Shown here: one piece after another, positions 29,017-36,963 of the stretch
Position numbering within the stretch: position 1 is the stretch's first letter
Layout of the letters: the number at the start of each line of letters is the position of its first letter
Assembly (NCBI RefSeq): GCF_022760965.1
Contig: NZ_JAKVIJ010000012.1
Span: forward strand, 62,001 to 126,000
Reading direction: 5' to 3'
Length of the DNA stretch: 64,000 nucleotides
From: Simplicispira sedimenti
GTDB taxonomy: Bacteria; Pseudomonadota; Gammaproteobacteria; Burkholderiales; Burkholderiaceae_C
Notes under the pieces: model-generated
Database searches by the model: none
The model's input: only the letters and a program-made list of their open reading frames with translations
Told to the model about the DNA's origin: nothing
Made by a program: the position numbers and the translations under genes

Positions 29017-29038
29017 AAAATAAGAACGACCGTACACT
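29010..29038 (+). promoter_or_regulatory. Promoter of the dienoyl-CoA reductase operon
   Basis: TTGCAT (29010-29015), a 17-bp spacer and TACACT (29033-29038) form a good sigma-70 promoter. Its -35 lies in operator 1 and operator 2 begins four bases after the -10, so a repressor on either site would block it. Confidence 0.7.
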
Positions 29039-29041
29039 TTT

Positions 29042-29057
29042 GTGCAACTGGTTGCAT
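29042..29057. promoter_or_regulatory. PadR operator 2
   Basis: GTGCAAC-TG-GTTGCAT repeats the 7-2-7 palindrome of operator 1 with one mismatch between arms. It overlaps the expected transcription start of the reductase gene. Confidence 0.72.
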
Positions 29058-29104
29058 AGCGCGCCATTTCCCCCCTCCAGCCAACCTTTCTTGAAGGAAC
29101 CGCC

Positions 29105-31612
29105 ATGACCGCATCTGCCACGCCATTTCCCCACCTGCTTGCGCCGCTTGACCTGGGCTTCACCACGCTCAAGAACCGCGTGCTCATGGGCTCCATGCAC
29201 GTGGGGCTGGAAGAGGCGCCCAATGGCTTCGAGCGCATGGCCGCCTTCTATGCCGAGCGTGCGCGCGGCGGTGTGGGCTTGATCGTGACCGGTGGCATTG
29301 CCCCCAACGACCGCGCCCGCCCCATGCCCGGCGGCGCAGCCATGACGAGCCAGCACGAGGCCGACAAGCACAAGGTGGTGACCCAGGCGGTGCACGATGC
29401 AGGCGGCAAGATCTGCATGCAGATCCTGCACTTTGGCCGCTATGCCTACCACCCCGAGCTGGTGGCGCCCAGCGCCCTCAAGGCGCCCATCAGCCCGTTC
29501 CGCCCCCATGCGCTGACCACCGAAGAGGTCAAGCAGACCGTGGAGGACTATGCCAACGCTGCCGTGCTGGCGCAAAGCGCAGGCTACGACGGCGTGGAGA
29601 TCATGGGCTCCGAGGGCTACCTCATCAACGAATTCATTGCTGCGCAGACCAACCAGCGCGACGACGAATACGGTGGTAGCTATGAGAACCGCATCCGCTT
29701 TGCACTGGAGATCGTGCGCCGCACGCGCGAGCGCGTGGGCCAGAACTTCATCATCATCTTCCGCCTGTCTATGCTCGACCTGGTGGAAGGCGGCTCCACG
29801 CAAGAGGAAGTGGTGCAACTGGCCCAGGCCCTCGAAGCGGCAGGCGTCACCATCCTGAACACCGGCATTGGCTGGCACGAGGCGCGCATCCCAACAATAG
29901 CCACCAAGGTGCCGCGCGCGGCCTTTGCCTGGGTGACGCAGCAGCTCAAGGGCAAGGTGCGCATTCCGCTGGTGGCCACCAACCGCATCAACACGCCCGA
30001 AGTGGCCGAAGAGGTGCTCGCCAACGGTCAGGCCGACATGGTCAGCATGGCGCGCCCCTTCCTGGCCGACCCGGAGTTTGTGAACAAGGCCGCCGCAGGT
30101 CGCTCGCAGGACATCAACACCTGCATTGGCTGCAATCAGGCCTGCCTGGACCACACCTTTGGCGGCAAGATCACCTCCTGCCTGGTCAACCCCCGCGCCT
30201 GTCACGAAACCATTCTGGTCCCCCTGCCGCTGCCCAAGAAGGAGCGCGTGGCCGTGGTGGGCGCAGGCCCGGCCGGTCTGGCCTTTGCCACCGAAGCCGC
30301 CCAGCGCGGGCTGGAGGTGACCCTGTTTGACGCGGCCAGCGAAATCGGCGGGCAGTTCAACGTGGCCAAGCAGGTGCCGGGCAAGGAAGAGTTCTACGAG
30401 ACGCTGCGTTACTTCGCTGAGCGCCTCAAGCAGACCGGCGTGAGCGTGAAGCTGGGCCAGCGCGTCAGTGCCGACGAATTGGTGCAAGCCGGATTCAAGC
30501 AGGTGGTGCTGGCCACGGGCATCAGCCCGCGCCTGCCCGAGATCGAAGGCGTCCACCACCCCAAGGTGCTGGGCTACCTCGACGTGCTGCGCGACAAGAG
30601 GCCGGTGGGCAAGACCGTGGCCGTGATCGGCGCGGGTGGCATCGGCTTCGACGTGAGCGAATACCTGCTGCACGAGGGCACCAGCCCCAGCCTGGACAAG
30701 GCCAAGTTCTTTGCCGAGTGGGGGGTGGATACCGCCGGCAGCGCGCGCGGTGGTCTCAAGCCCGCCCATATCGGCGACATCCCACGCAAGATCTACCTGC
30801 TGCAGCGCAAGACCAGCAAGGTGGGCGACGGCCTGGGCAAGACCACCGGCTGGATCCACCGCACGGGCCTGAAGAACCGTGGCGTGGAAATGATCCCTGG
30901 CGTGCAGTACCGCAAGATTGACGATGCTGGCCTGCACATCACGGTGGACAACAAGGACATGACCCTGCCCGTGGATAACATCATCGTCTGCGCCGGTCAA
31001 GACCCCAACCGCGAGCTGCAGGCTGCATTGGAAGCGAAAGGCGTGCGCGTGCACCTGATCGGCGGCGCCGACAAGGCCGCTGAGCTGGACGCCAAGCGTG
31101 CCATCAAGCAAGGCACCGAGCTGGCGCTGCGCATGGACCTGAGCCCGGCACCCGCCGCCGCGCAGGCTGCAACCGGCGCAAGCCACCAGGCCCCGGCCGC
31201 CGTGCAGGCCAGCCTCAAAGCCTGGCACGCCATGGTGGCCGCGGGCGACCTGAGTGAGTTGCCCAGCATCCTGCACAAGAAGGCCGTGTTCCGCTCGCCC
31301 ATGGCGCACACCCCGTACCCCAGCGCGCAGGCAGTGCAGGTCATCCTGGGCACGGTGGTCAAGGTGTTTGAAGACTTCACCTACCACCGCACCTACACCA
31401 GCGAAGATGGCATGAGCGCCATCCTGGAGTTCTCTGCCAAGGTCAATGGCAAGGAGCTCAAGGGCATCGACCAGATCCGCTTCGACGAAGAAGGCAAGAT
31501 CGTGGACTTTGAAGTCATGGTGCGGCCCATGAGCGGCCTGCAGGCCCTGGGCGACGAAATGGCCCAGCGCCTGGCACCCTACATTGCCATGATGAAGGGC
31601 GCCAAGGCGTGA
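29105..31612 (+). CDS. fadH: FadH-type 2,4-dienoyl-CoA reductase with C-terminal NTF2/SnoaL-like domain
   Basis: The first ~675 residues match the NADPH-dependent 2,4-dienoyl-CoA reductase family: an FMN TIM barrel (LAPLDLGFTTLKNRVLMGSM to about 350), a 4Fe-4S set C340-x2-C343-x3-C347-x11-C359 (CIGCNQACLD), an FAD Rossmann motif VVGAGPAGLAFATEA near 385 and a nucleotide motif VIGAGGIGFDVSEYLL near 507. This removes even-position double bonds during fatty-acid oxidation. Unlike the usual ~670-residue enzyme, it continues through an Ala/Pro-rich linker (~680-699) into ~130 residues resembling an NTF2/SnoaL fold (LKAWHAMVAAGDLSELPSIL, KELKGIDQIRFDEEGKIVDF). It is divergent from padR. Other old-yellow-enzyme relatives are possible, but the isomerase next door favours FadH. 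Confidence 0.85.
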   Translation: MTASATPFPHLLAPLDLGFTTLKNRVLMGSMHVGLEEAPNGFERMAAFYAERARGGVGLIVTGGIAPNDRARPMPGGAAMTSQHEADKHKVVTQAVHDAGGKICMQILHFGRYAYHPELVAPSALKAPISPFRPHALTTEEVKQTVEDYANAAVLAQSAGYDGVEIMGSEGYLINEFIAAQTNQRDDEYGGSYENRIRFALEIVRRTRERVGQNFIIIFRLSMLDLVEGGSTQEEVVQLAQALEAAGVTILNTGIGWHEARIPTIATKVPRAAFAWVTQQLKGKVRIPLVATNRINTPEVAEEVLANGQADMVSMARPFLADPEFVNKAAAGRSQDINTCIGCNQACLDHTFGGKITSCLVNPRACHETILVPLPLPKKERVAVVGAGPAGLAFATEAAQRGLEVTLFDAASEIGGQFNVAKQVPGKEEFYETLRYFAERLKQTGVSVKLGQRVSADELVQAGFKQVVLATGISPRLPEIEGVHHPKVLGYLDVLRDKRPVGKTVAVIGAGGIGFDVSEYLLHEGTSPSLDKAKFFAEWGVDTAGSARGGLKPAHIGDIPRKIYLLQRKTSKVGDGLGKTTGWIHRTGLKNRGVEMIPGVQYRKIDDAGLHITVDNKDMTLPVDNIIVCAGQDPNRELQAALEAKGVRVHLIGGADKAAELDAKRAIKQGTELALRMDLSPAPAAAQAATGASHQAPAAVQASLKAWHAMVAAGDLSELPSILHKKAVFRSPMAHTPYPSAQAVQVILGTVVKVFEDFTYHRTYTSEDGMSAILEFSAKVNGKELKGIDQIRFDEEGKIVDFEVMVRPMSGLQALGDEMAQRLAPYIAMMKGAKA

Positions 31613-31615
31613 TTT

Positions 31616-31670
31616 GCAATTAAATTGATAGCTGCTTGCGCTTATCCATCAAGCGCTTGCGGCCAAAAAT
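31616..31670 (-). repeat. Dispersed palindromic repeat, copy E (reversed, intergenic)
   Basis: Read on the + strand it has GATAGCTGCTTGCGCTTATC then CATCAAGCGCTTGCGGCCAA. GCGCTT pairs with AAGCGC. It starts four bases after the reductase stop and ends before the AAGGAG of the next gene, so it fills the intercistronic gap and will be part of the mRNA. Confidence 0.75.
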
Positions 31671-31687
31671 ACCTACAAGGAGCTTCC

Positions 31688-32503
31688 ATGCCGACCTTTG
31701 AGACCCTTGCCGTCACGCTGCAAGACCACATCGCCACCATCCGCCTGAACCGCCCGGACAAGGCCAACGCCATGAACGCCACCATGTGGCAGGAAATCCG
31801 CCAGGCCTTTGACTGGGTGGACGCCACGCCCGAGGCCCGCGTGGCCGTGCTGCAGGCCGAGGGCAAGTACTTCACCGCCGGTATCGACCTACAGATGATG
31901 ATGGGCCTGTCTGCCCACATCGCCGACGACTGCGAAGGCCGTATGCGCGAAAAGCTGCGCCGCCTCATCCTCGATCTGCAAGACACCCTCACCAGCCTGG
32001 AGCGCTGCCGCAAGCCCGTGCTTGCCGCCATCCACGGTGGTTGCATCGGTGGCGGCATCGACCTCATCACCTGCGCCGACATGCGCTATTGCAGCGAGGA
32101 CGCCAGCTTCACCATCAAGGAAATCGACATCGGCATGGTGGCCGACGTGGGCACCTTGCAGCGCCTGCCCAAGCTCATCGGCCAAGGCATCACGCGCGAA
32201 CTGGCCTACACCGGGCGCATCTTTGGCGCCGAAGAAGCGCAGCGCATCGGCCTGGTCAACCGCGTGTTCCACACGCGTGAGGCCTTGTACGCCGGGGTGC
32301 AGCAGATCGCCGCCACCATCGCCGCCAAGTCGCCGCTGTCCGTCCGCGGCACCAAGGAAATGCTCAACTACGCCCGCGACCACAGCGTGGCCGACAGCCT
32401 GAACTACATCGCCACCTGGAACGCGGCCATGCTGCAAAGCAAGGACCTGATGGAAGCCATGACAGCCAACATGGCCAAGAAAGCGCCGGAGTTCAAGGAC
32501 TGA
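31688..32503 (+). CDS. Crotonase family protein, probable delta(3,5)-delta(2,4)-dienoyl-CoA isomerase
   Basis: The protein has the crotonase fold with the oxyanion-hole region KYFTAGIDLQMM and GGCIGGGIDLITCADMRYC. It carries D125, E145 and D153 at the spacing of the three acidic residues of mammalian ECH1 (D176, E196, D204) within KEIDIGMVADVGTLQRLPK, a segment very like ECH1. A plain hydratase would have Glu pairs elsewhere. ECH1 shifts 3,5-dienoyl-CoA to 2,4-dienoyl-CoA, the substrate of the reductase encoded immediately upstream. The ATG at 31688 follows AAGGAG by five bases. The length is 271 residues. The frame is open upstream into the repeat element and is not used. Confidence 0.85.
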   Translation: MPTFETLAVTLQDHIATIRLNRPDKANAMNATMWQEIRQAFDWVDATPEARVAVLQAEGKYFTAGIDLQMMMGLSAHIADDCEGRMREKLRRLILDLQDTLTSLERCRKPVLAAIHGGCIGGGIDLITCADMRYCSEDASFTIKEIDIGMVADVGTLQRLPKLIGQGITRELAYTGRIFGAEEAQRIGLVNRVFHTREALYAGVQQIAATIAAKSPLSVRGTKEMLNYARDHSVADSLNYIATWNAAMLQSKDLMEAMTANMAKKAPEFKD

Positions 32504-32541
32504 CGATTTCCAGAAGGCCGAGCCGACATGGCAGATGCCCG

Positions 32542-33441
32542 CTAACGCACCAACTCTGCCCCCGCTGCCTGCTGCACGCAGCGTCCCAGCCGCTCCAGCG
32601 CTGGCAAGGGCAGGTTGGCGCATTGCCAGTACAGCGGCACATCCAGGTGCTGGCCGGGCAGCAGTTCCACCAGGCGACCGCTGCGCAGGTGTTCATGCAC
32701 CATGTGCCAGGGGTTCATGCCCCAGCCAATGCCACCGAGGCAGGCGTCCACAAAGGCCTGGGTGGAGGGCAGGCGGTGGGCGAACAGCGGGACTTGCTTG
32801 CGTACGGCACGGCGCACCCAGTGGTCCTGCAGGCGATCGTTGCGGTCAAACACCAGGCTGGGCGCCTGGGCCAGTGCGGCCGGGGTCACTCCTTGCGCAA
32901 ACCAGTGCTGCACATAGGCGGGCGAGGCGGTGGCCAGGTAGCGCAGGCCGCCCAGCTTGCGGCTGCGGCAGCCCTGGATGGGTTGTGCCAGCGAGGTCAC
33001 CGCGCCCAGCACATGGCCCCGGCGCAGCCAGTCACCGGTGTGGTCCTGGTCGTCCACGGCCACGTCCACCAGGGTGTCGTCTTCGGCGCTGAAAGCCTGC
33101 AGCGCGGCAATGAACCAGGTGGCCAGGCTGTCGGCGTTGATGGCGATGCGTACCGTAGTGCGTGCCAGGTGGGGCTGTGCATCGCCCACCCAGGGCAGGT
33201 CGCGCCGCAGCTCGTCTTCCAGCAGCGCCACCGTATGTGCATGGCGGCACAGTCGCGCGCCCAGTTCGGTGGGGATGCAGGGTTGGCCGCGTACCACCAG
33301 CACGGCGCCGGCCCGGTCTTCCAGCAGACGGATGCGTTGCGACACGGCCGATGGCGTGACGTGCAGCAGGCGCGCGGCACGCTCAAAGCTGCCTTCGCGT
33401 GCCACGATGGCCAGGGTGGTGAGCAGGGTGGGGTCGAGCAT
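32542..33441 (-). CDS. argP: LysR family regulator ArgP (IciA)
   Basis: ArgP senses lysine and arginine and activates the basic-amino-acid exporter gene argO. Residues 1-60 are the LysR winged helix (TLAIVAREGSFERAARLLHV then TPSAVSQRIRLLED), and the rest the periplasmic-binding-like effector domain (TTVRIAINADSLATWFIAAL). The phrase TPSAVSQRIRLLE and the ADSLATWF segment are characteristic of ArgP rather than other LysR proteins. The length of 299 residues is normal. It is divergent from argO with an 85-bp gap, the standard regulator-target arrangement. Confidence 0.9.
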   Translation of the reverse strand: MLDPTLLTTLAIVAREGSFERAARLLHVTPSAVSQRIRLLEDRAGAVLVVRGQPCIPTELGARLCRHAHTVALLEDELRRDLPWVGDAQPHLARTTVRIAINADSLATWFIAALQAFSAEDDTLVDVAVDDQDHTGDWLRRGHVLGAVTSLAQPIQGCRSRKLGGLRYLATASPAYVQHWFAQGVTPAALAQAPSLVFDRNDRLQDHWVRRAVRKQVPLFAHRLPSTQAFVDACLGGIGWGMNPWHMVHEHLRSGRLVELLPGQHLDVPLYWQCANLPLPALERLGRCVQQAAGAELVR

Positions 33442-33526
33442 GCGGCTGATTCAACGTTAGCAATACTGAATTCAGATTAGCAGAATTTGCTGGTAGGTGG
33501 CATGGTGCTTCGCCATACTGCGCACC
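33442..33526. promoter_or_regulatory. argP-argO divergent control region
   Basis: The gap is AT-rich compared with its flanks. It contains a 10-bp palindrome CTGAATTCAG (33466-33475) between two direct copies of TTAGCA (33457-33462 and 33477-33482), 20 bp apart. ArgP sites are expected here, but I cannot assign exact promoter hexamers. Confidence 0.45.
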
Positions 33527-34180
33527 ATGTTCTCTTCCTCTGCGGTTTTGGATGTCTCTGCCATGGTGCCGGTGTTTGTGGCGGGATTGGTGCTGACGCT
33601 CTCGCTCATCGCGGCCATCGGGGCGCAGAACACCTATGTGCTGCGCCAGGGCCTGCGACGTGAGCATGTGGCCCTGGTGGTGGTGGTGTGTGTTGCGCTC
33701 GATGCCGCGCTCATGGCGCTGGGCATCAGTGGGTTGGCGGCGTTCTTGGTGCGCAGCCCAGTGCTGTTGCGCGCAGTGGCGTACTTGGGTGCCGCAGCCT
33801 TGGCCTGGTATGCCTGGCAGGCCTTCGGTCGCGCGTTGCAGCCCCAGGCCCTGCAGGCGCAGGCCCAAGGCCAGCGGCAGGCGCCACGGCAGGTGCTTGC
33901 CCAGGTACTGGGCATCAGTCTGCTCAACCCCCATGTGTACCTGGATACGGTGCTGCTGATTGGCGCCATGGGGGCGCAGCAGCCTGCGGGGGCACAAGGC
34001 ATCTTTTGGCTCGGGGCCACCAGTGCCAGCGCGCTGTGGTTTCTGGGGCTGGGTTTTGGTGCACGCTGGCTGGCGCCCGTATTTGCAAGGCCCGAGGCAT
34101 GGCGCGTGCTGGACTTGTCGGTGGCCGTGATGATGGGCTGGCTGGCCTGGGGATTGCTGCGGCAGGGTTGGAGTGGGTAG
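33527..34180 (+). CDS. argO: LysE/ArgO family amino-acid exporter
   Basis: ArgO exports arginine and lysine analogues from the cytoplasm. The product has five or six membrane segments and the family N-terminus VAGLVLTLSLIAAIGAQNTY followed by VLRQGLRREH; the middle has LGISLLNPHVYLDTVLLIG, the conserved Asn-Pro-His of LysE proteins. I used the ATG at 33527 (217 residues). An ATG at 33563 would begin at VPVFVAG, nearer the conserved region, and a GTG at 33497 would add ten residues; the start is therefore uncertain by up to 12 residues. The divergent argP supports the function. Confidence 0.88.
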   Translation: MFSSSAVLDVSAMVPVFVAGLVLTLSLIAAIGAQNTYVLRQGLRREHVALVVVVCVALDAALMALGISGLAAFLVRSPVLLRAVAYLGAAALAWYAWQAFGRALQPQALQAQAQGQRQAPRQVLAQVLGISLLNPHVYLDTVLLIGAMGAQQPAGAQGIFWLGATSASALWFLGLGFGARWLAPVFARPEAWRVLDLSVAVMMGWLAWGLLRQGWSG

Positions 34181-34214
34181 CGGGGGTTTGGGTCTCGCGC
34201 GACAATCACGCGCC

Positions 34215-34835
34215 GTGAACCACAACCCCTCTGCCCAGACGCAGGCAGTGGGCTGCACCTTGTGCCAGCCCAGCGCCTTGCAACAGTTGCTGCAATCCCA
34301 TGCACAGGCCAGCGCCCAGTGGATGGCGCTGCCCCGCCTTGCGTTGGATGGCGGGCAGGTGTTGTTGCGGGCGGGACAGAGGGTGGAGCAGTGCTGGTGG
34401 GTGGAGCGCGGTCTCTTGCGCAGCTACTACCTGGATGCTCAGGGCAGGGAGAGCAACCGGGCCTTCCATTGCGAGGGCGACTGGGTGGGGCATGGTGTGC
34501 CGCCGGTATCGGCAGTCAGCGAACACCATGTCGAAGCCCTGGAGCCGAGTGTGGTGGTGGCGTTGCCTTACGCCGTGCTGCGCAGCTTGTTGCAGGACCA
34601 CCCGGCATTGGAGCCTCTGCTGCACGAGGCCCACAACAGCCTGTTTGCTGCACAGGCACGGCGCGAGGCCAGCCTGTTGGGCCACAGCCCTGCAGAGCGC
34701 TACCAGGCCTTTCGCGCAAGCCATGCCCACTTGGAGGGGCGCTTGCCCTTGCACCATGTGGCCCGCTATCTGGGCGTGACCAACGTGTCCCTCTCTCGCA
34801 TTCGGGCTCGGTTGGGGCTGTCAGGCAAGGGCTGA
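34215..34835 (+). CDS. Crp/Fnr family transcriptional regulator
   Basis: A cyclic-nucleotide-binding-fold regulator of 206 residues from the GTG at 34215. Residues ~30-130 form the beta-roll (LALDGGQVLLRAGQRVEQCW, VERGLLRSYYLDAQGRESN), and the last ~50 residues the helix-turn-helix (LPLHHVARYLGVTNVSLSRI). Two Cys near the N-terminus (CTLC) might suggest a metal site, but the Fnr cluster pattern is absent. It lacks the Arg-Ala cAMP motif of Crp, so the ligand is unknown. It follows argO by 34 bases and is convergent with the cytochrome gene. Confidence 0.8.
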   Translation: MNHNPSAQTQAVGCTLCQPSALQQLLQSHAQASAQWMALPRLALDGGQVLLRAGQRVEQCWWVERGLLRSYYLDAQGRESNRAFHCEGDWVGHGVPPVSAVSEHHVEALEPSVVVALPYAVLRSLLQDHPALEPLLHEAHNSLFAAQARREASLLGHSPAERYQAFRASHAHLEGRLPLHHVARYLGVTNVSLSRIRARLGLSGKG

Positions 34836-34871
34836 CAGGACAGCACCGTTGTGCTCTTCCTGGCCCATCGC

Positions 34872-35516
34872 TCAGTGCTCCATGACTGTTTTTGCCGCCG
34901 CGGGCATCACCACTTTGGGCAGTGTGCTGGCATTGATAACTGCCGAGGCGTCCAGAAGGCCGTTGCGGTACAGCAGGAAGGCGGTCAGTGCGTAGATGTC
35001 ATCGTTTTCCAGGCTCTTGGGGGCGTGGTAGGGCATGGCACGGCGGATGTAGTCGAAGACGGTGGTGGCGTAGGGCCAGCGTGCGCCCACGGATTGAACC
35101 AGCAAGGGATGCTTGGCAATCCGCAGCGGGCGCAGTGGGTCGTCCCAGCCGATGAATCCATCGCTGCCCACCAGACGCGCGGCTGGCCCCTCCGTACCGC
35201 TGGGGCCGTGGCATGCGGCACATTGGTTTGCGTACAGAACACGTCCTTGGGTCACGCGGCCTTGGCCCGGCGGCAGTCCGCGTCCGTTGGGGAAGACGGT
35301 GATGTCATACGGAGCCAGTTCTTCCTTTTTCAGCGCAATGGCCAGTCCCACTGTGGCAGCCGAAGCGGGCTGCGGCGTCGGCGAGGTGGTCTGTGACCAG
35401 GCGTTTGCCGCCGTGAGCCCAAGGGTGGTAGCAACGATCAAGGCGATTTGCCCCACCCAGTGCACCAGGATGGCAGCCAGCCATTTGGCAGGGGAAAGAT
35501 GGATGGGGTCATGCAT
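34872..35516 (-). CDS. c-type cytochrome, SoxD/SorB-like partner of the molybdoenzyme
   Basis: A 214-residue membrane-targeted monohaem cytochrome c. A hydrophobic segment (residues ~14-38, IALIVATTLGLTAANAW) acts as signal or anchor. The haem motif CAACH is at residues 99-103, and an axial Met is likely in RRAMPYHAPKSL. The phrase LAPYDITVFPNGRGLPPGQG before the haem is typical of cytochromes paired with SoxC-like enzymes. The start codon overlaps the stop of the upstream soxC-like gene by eight bases (ATGCATGA), so the two are translated together. It probably takes electrons from the molybdenum centre in the periplasm. Confidence 0.85.
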   Translation of the reverse strand: MHDPIHLSPAKWLAAILVHWVGQIALIVATTLGLTAANAWSQTTSPTPQPASAATVGLAIALKKEELAPYDITVFPNGRGLPPGQGRVTQGRVLYANQCAACHGPSGTEGPAARLVGSDGFIGWDDPLRPLRIAKHPLLVQSVGARWPYATTVFDYIRRAMPYHAPKSLENDDIYALTAFLLYRNGLLDASAVINASTLPKVVMPAAAKTVMEH

Positions 35517-36771
35517 AGCAGTTTTCCACGCGACCATCACGGTCCACAGCCCAGGCCTGGATGGCGTTGTAGTGGTTGAAGGAGTGGGCCGCATAGCGGC
35601 CTTTCCAGGTGCTGCGGGTGGGCTGGGTGTGACCTTGCTCGTCGGTGGCGCGGCTCATCAGCACGGCTTTCTGGCCTTGCCACTGCCAGGGCAGGGTGAA
35701 GCGGGTGAAGGAGCGGTCCAGCACCGGCCCGTGCAATATGGCTGCAGTCCAGCTTCGCCCGCCGTCCACCGACACTTCGACGTGTGCGATACGTCCGCGT
35801 CCGGACCAGGCAAGTCCTTCGATCTCGTAGTGGCCGCGGGGGCTGGGGAGTGTCTGTTGTCCGCTGGGGCGGGTGATGACGGATTTGACCTCCATGGTCA
35901 GCGCAAAGCGCTGGATGCGTCCGTCCGACAAAACCTGGGTGTAGAGGCCCGATTCGTCCTTGGTGTGCGCAGGGATGTCGCTGAACTCAAGTCGGTGCAG
36001 CCATTTCACGTTGGCGTTTCCTTCCCAGCCGGGAACGAACAGCCGCATTGGATAGCCTTGTGAAGGGCGCAGGCGCTCGCCGTTCTGGTACAGCGCCAGC
36101 ATTCCGTGCTGGCGCAGTGCCTGCAATGGCAGGCTGCGCGCGTGGGAGCCTGCATCGGCTCCTTCGGCAATCACCCATTGGGCGCTGGGTTGGGGGCGTG
36201 CCTCGTCCATCAGCAACGACAGGGGGATTCCCGTCCATTCCGAGCAAGAGACCTCCCCGGCCAACTGTCCCAGGGGGAGATCCATCGCGAAAGGTGACAG
36301 GGCGTTGGCAGCCGAGTTGCCTGCGCACTCCAGAAAGTGCACCTTGCTGACCATGGGGTAGCGCTGCAGCCGCTCCCAGTCCAGGCGCAAGGGGCGATCG
36401 ACCAGCCCATGCAGCATGAGCTGGTGGCGTGCCGGATCGATGTCGGGGATTCCGTTGTGGTGCACCGCAAAGTGCAGGCCGCCCGGGGTGATGATTCCAC
36501 GCTGGTGCTGCAGTGGTGTGCGCCACACACTGAAGCCCGCTTCTTTGGATTCGGTGCGGACCACGGCCGCTTCTGCGGTGGCAGGCTGGCCGTAGGACGT
36601 GTCGGTACCTCCAGGGTTGCGTTGGTGGGCAGGCAATGCCGATCCAATGGGGGCACTGTGGGCGGGAGTTGCAAGAGTGGCTGCCTGTGCGCTGCCGGCC
36701 AGCGCCAGGGCGTGGCGCATGAACTTGCGCCGCGGCGGCATAGGTTGTGATGAAGATTCGGTGTGCGTCAT
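35509..36771 (-). CDS. soxC: SoxC-like sulfite/sulfane dehydrogenase, molybdopterin subunit
   Basis: A member of the sulfite-oxidase fold family. A Tat signal is visible (PPRRKFMRHALALAG), so it is exported folded with its cofactor. The molybdenum-ligating Cys is C149 in KVHFLECAGNSAANA; EVSCSEWTGIPLSLLMDEA, LPLQALRQHGMLALYQNGE and RLFVPGWEGNANVKWLHRL complete the pterin domain, and the dimerisation domain follows (HYEIEGLAWSGRGRIAHVEV). The length is 420 residues with the ATG at 36771; a second ATG at 36741 lies closer to the twin Arg. It is transcribed with the cytochrome gene. Whether it acts on sulfite (SorA) or on Sox-bound sulfane sulfur is undecided; no other sox gene is in the window. 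Confidence 0.85.
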   Translation of the reverse strand: MTHTESSSQPMPPRRKFMRHALALAGSAQAATLATPAHSAPIGSALPAHQRNPGGTDTSYGQPATAEAAVVRTESKEAGFSVWRTPLQHQRGIITPGGLHFAVHHNGIPDIDPARHQLMLHGLVDRPLRLDWERLQRYPMVSKVHFLECAGNSAANALSPFAMDLPLGQLAGEVSCSEWTGIPLSLLMDEARPQPSAQWVIAEGADAGSHARSLPLQALRQHGMLALYQNGERLRPSQGYPMRLFVPGWEGNANVKWLHRLEFSDIPAHTKDESGLYTQVLSDGRIQRFALTMEVKSVITRPSGQQTLPSPRGHYEIEGLAWSGRGRIAHVEVSVDGGRSWTAAILHGPVLDRSFTRFTLPWQWQGQKAVLMSRATDEQGHTQPTRSTWKGRYAAHSFNHYNAIQAWAVDRDGRVENCYA

Positions 36772-36839
36772 GCGTCGCAGTGTGGTGGTCGGCTTCGCAC
36801 GACGCATTAACCTTGGATAACCCGCGGAAGACACCATGC

Positions 36840-36868
36840 GATGTCATCGTTTGTTCATGGTTTGGACA
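36840..36868 (+). promoter_or_regulatory. Pho-box-like triple repeat upstream of olsB
   Basis: GATGTCA-TCGT-TTGTTCA-TGGT-TTGGACA gives three 7-bp units in exact 11-bp register, the spacing of PhoB sites (CTGTCAN units). The units are degenerate but keep the T.A core. A weak -10 (TTTCAT, 36875-36880) follows. The site is 95 bp before the olsB start, and diverges from soxC. Confidence 0.5.
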
Positions 36869-36963
36869 CGTGGATTTCATGCGGCGCACCCACACTGCCA
36901 GTGTCTGCTGCCGGGGTCTGACTCGCCGAGTCTGCACCGGGGCGTGCCAACCAGGAGTCCACC

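Noticed and set aside
28970..31387. A long - strand frame continuous with padR and antisense to the dienoyl-CoA reductase gene.
   Set aside because: Only its last 179 codons match a protein family. The rest crosses the operator region and the reductase gene.
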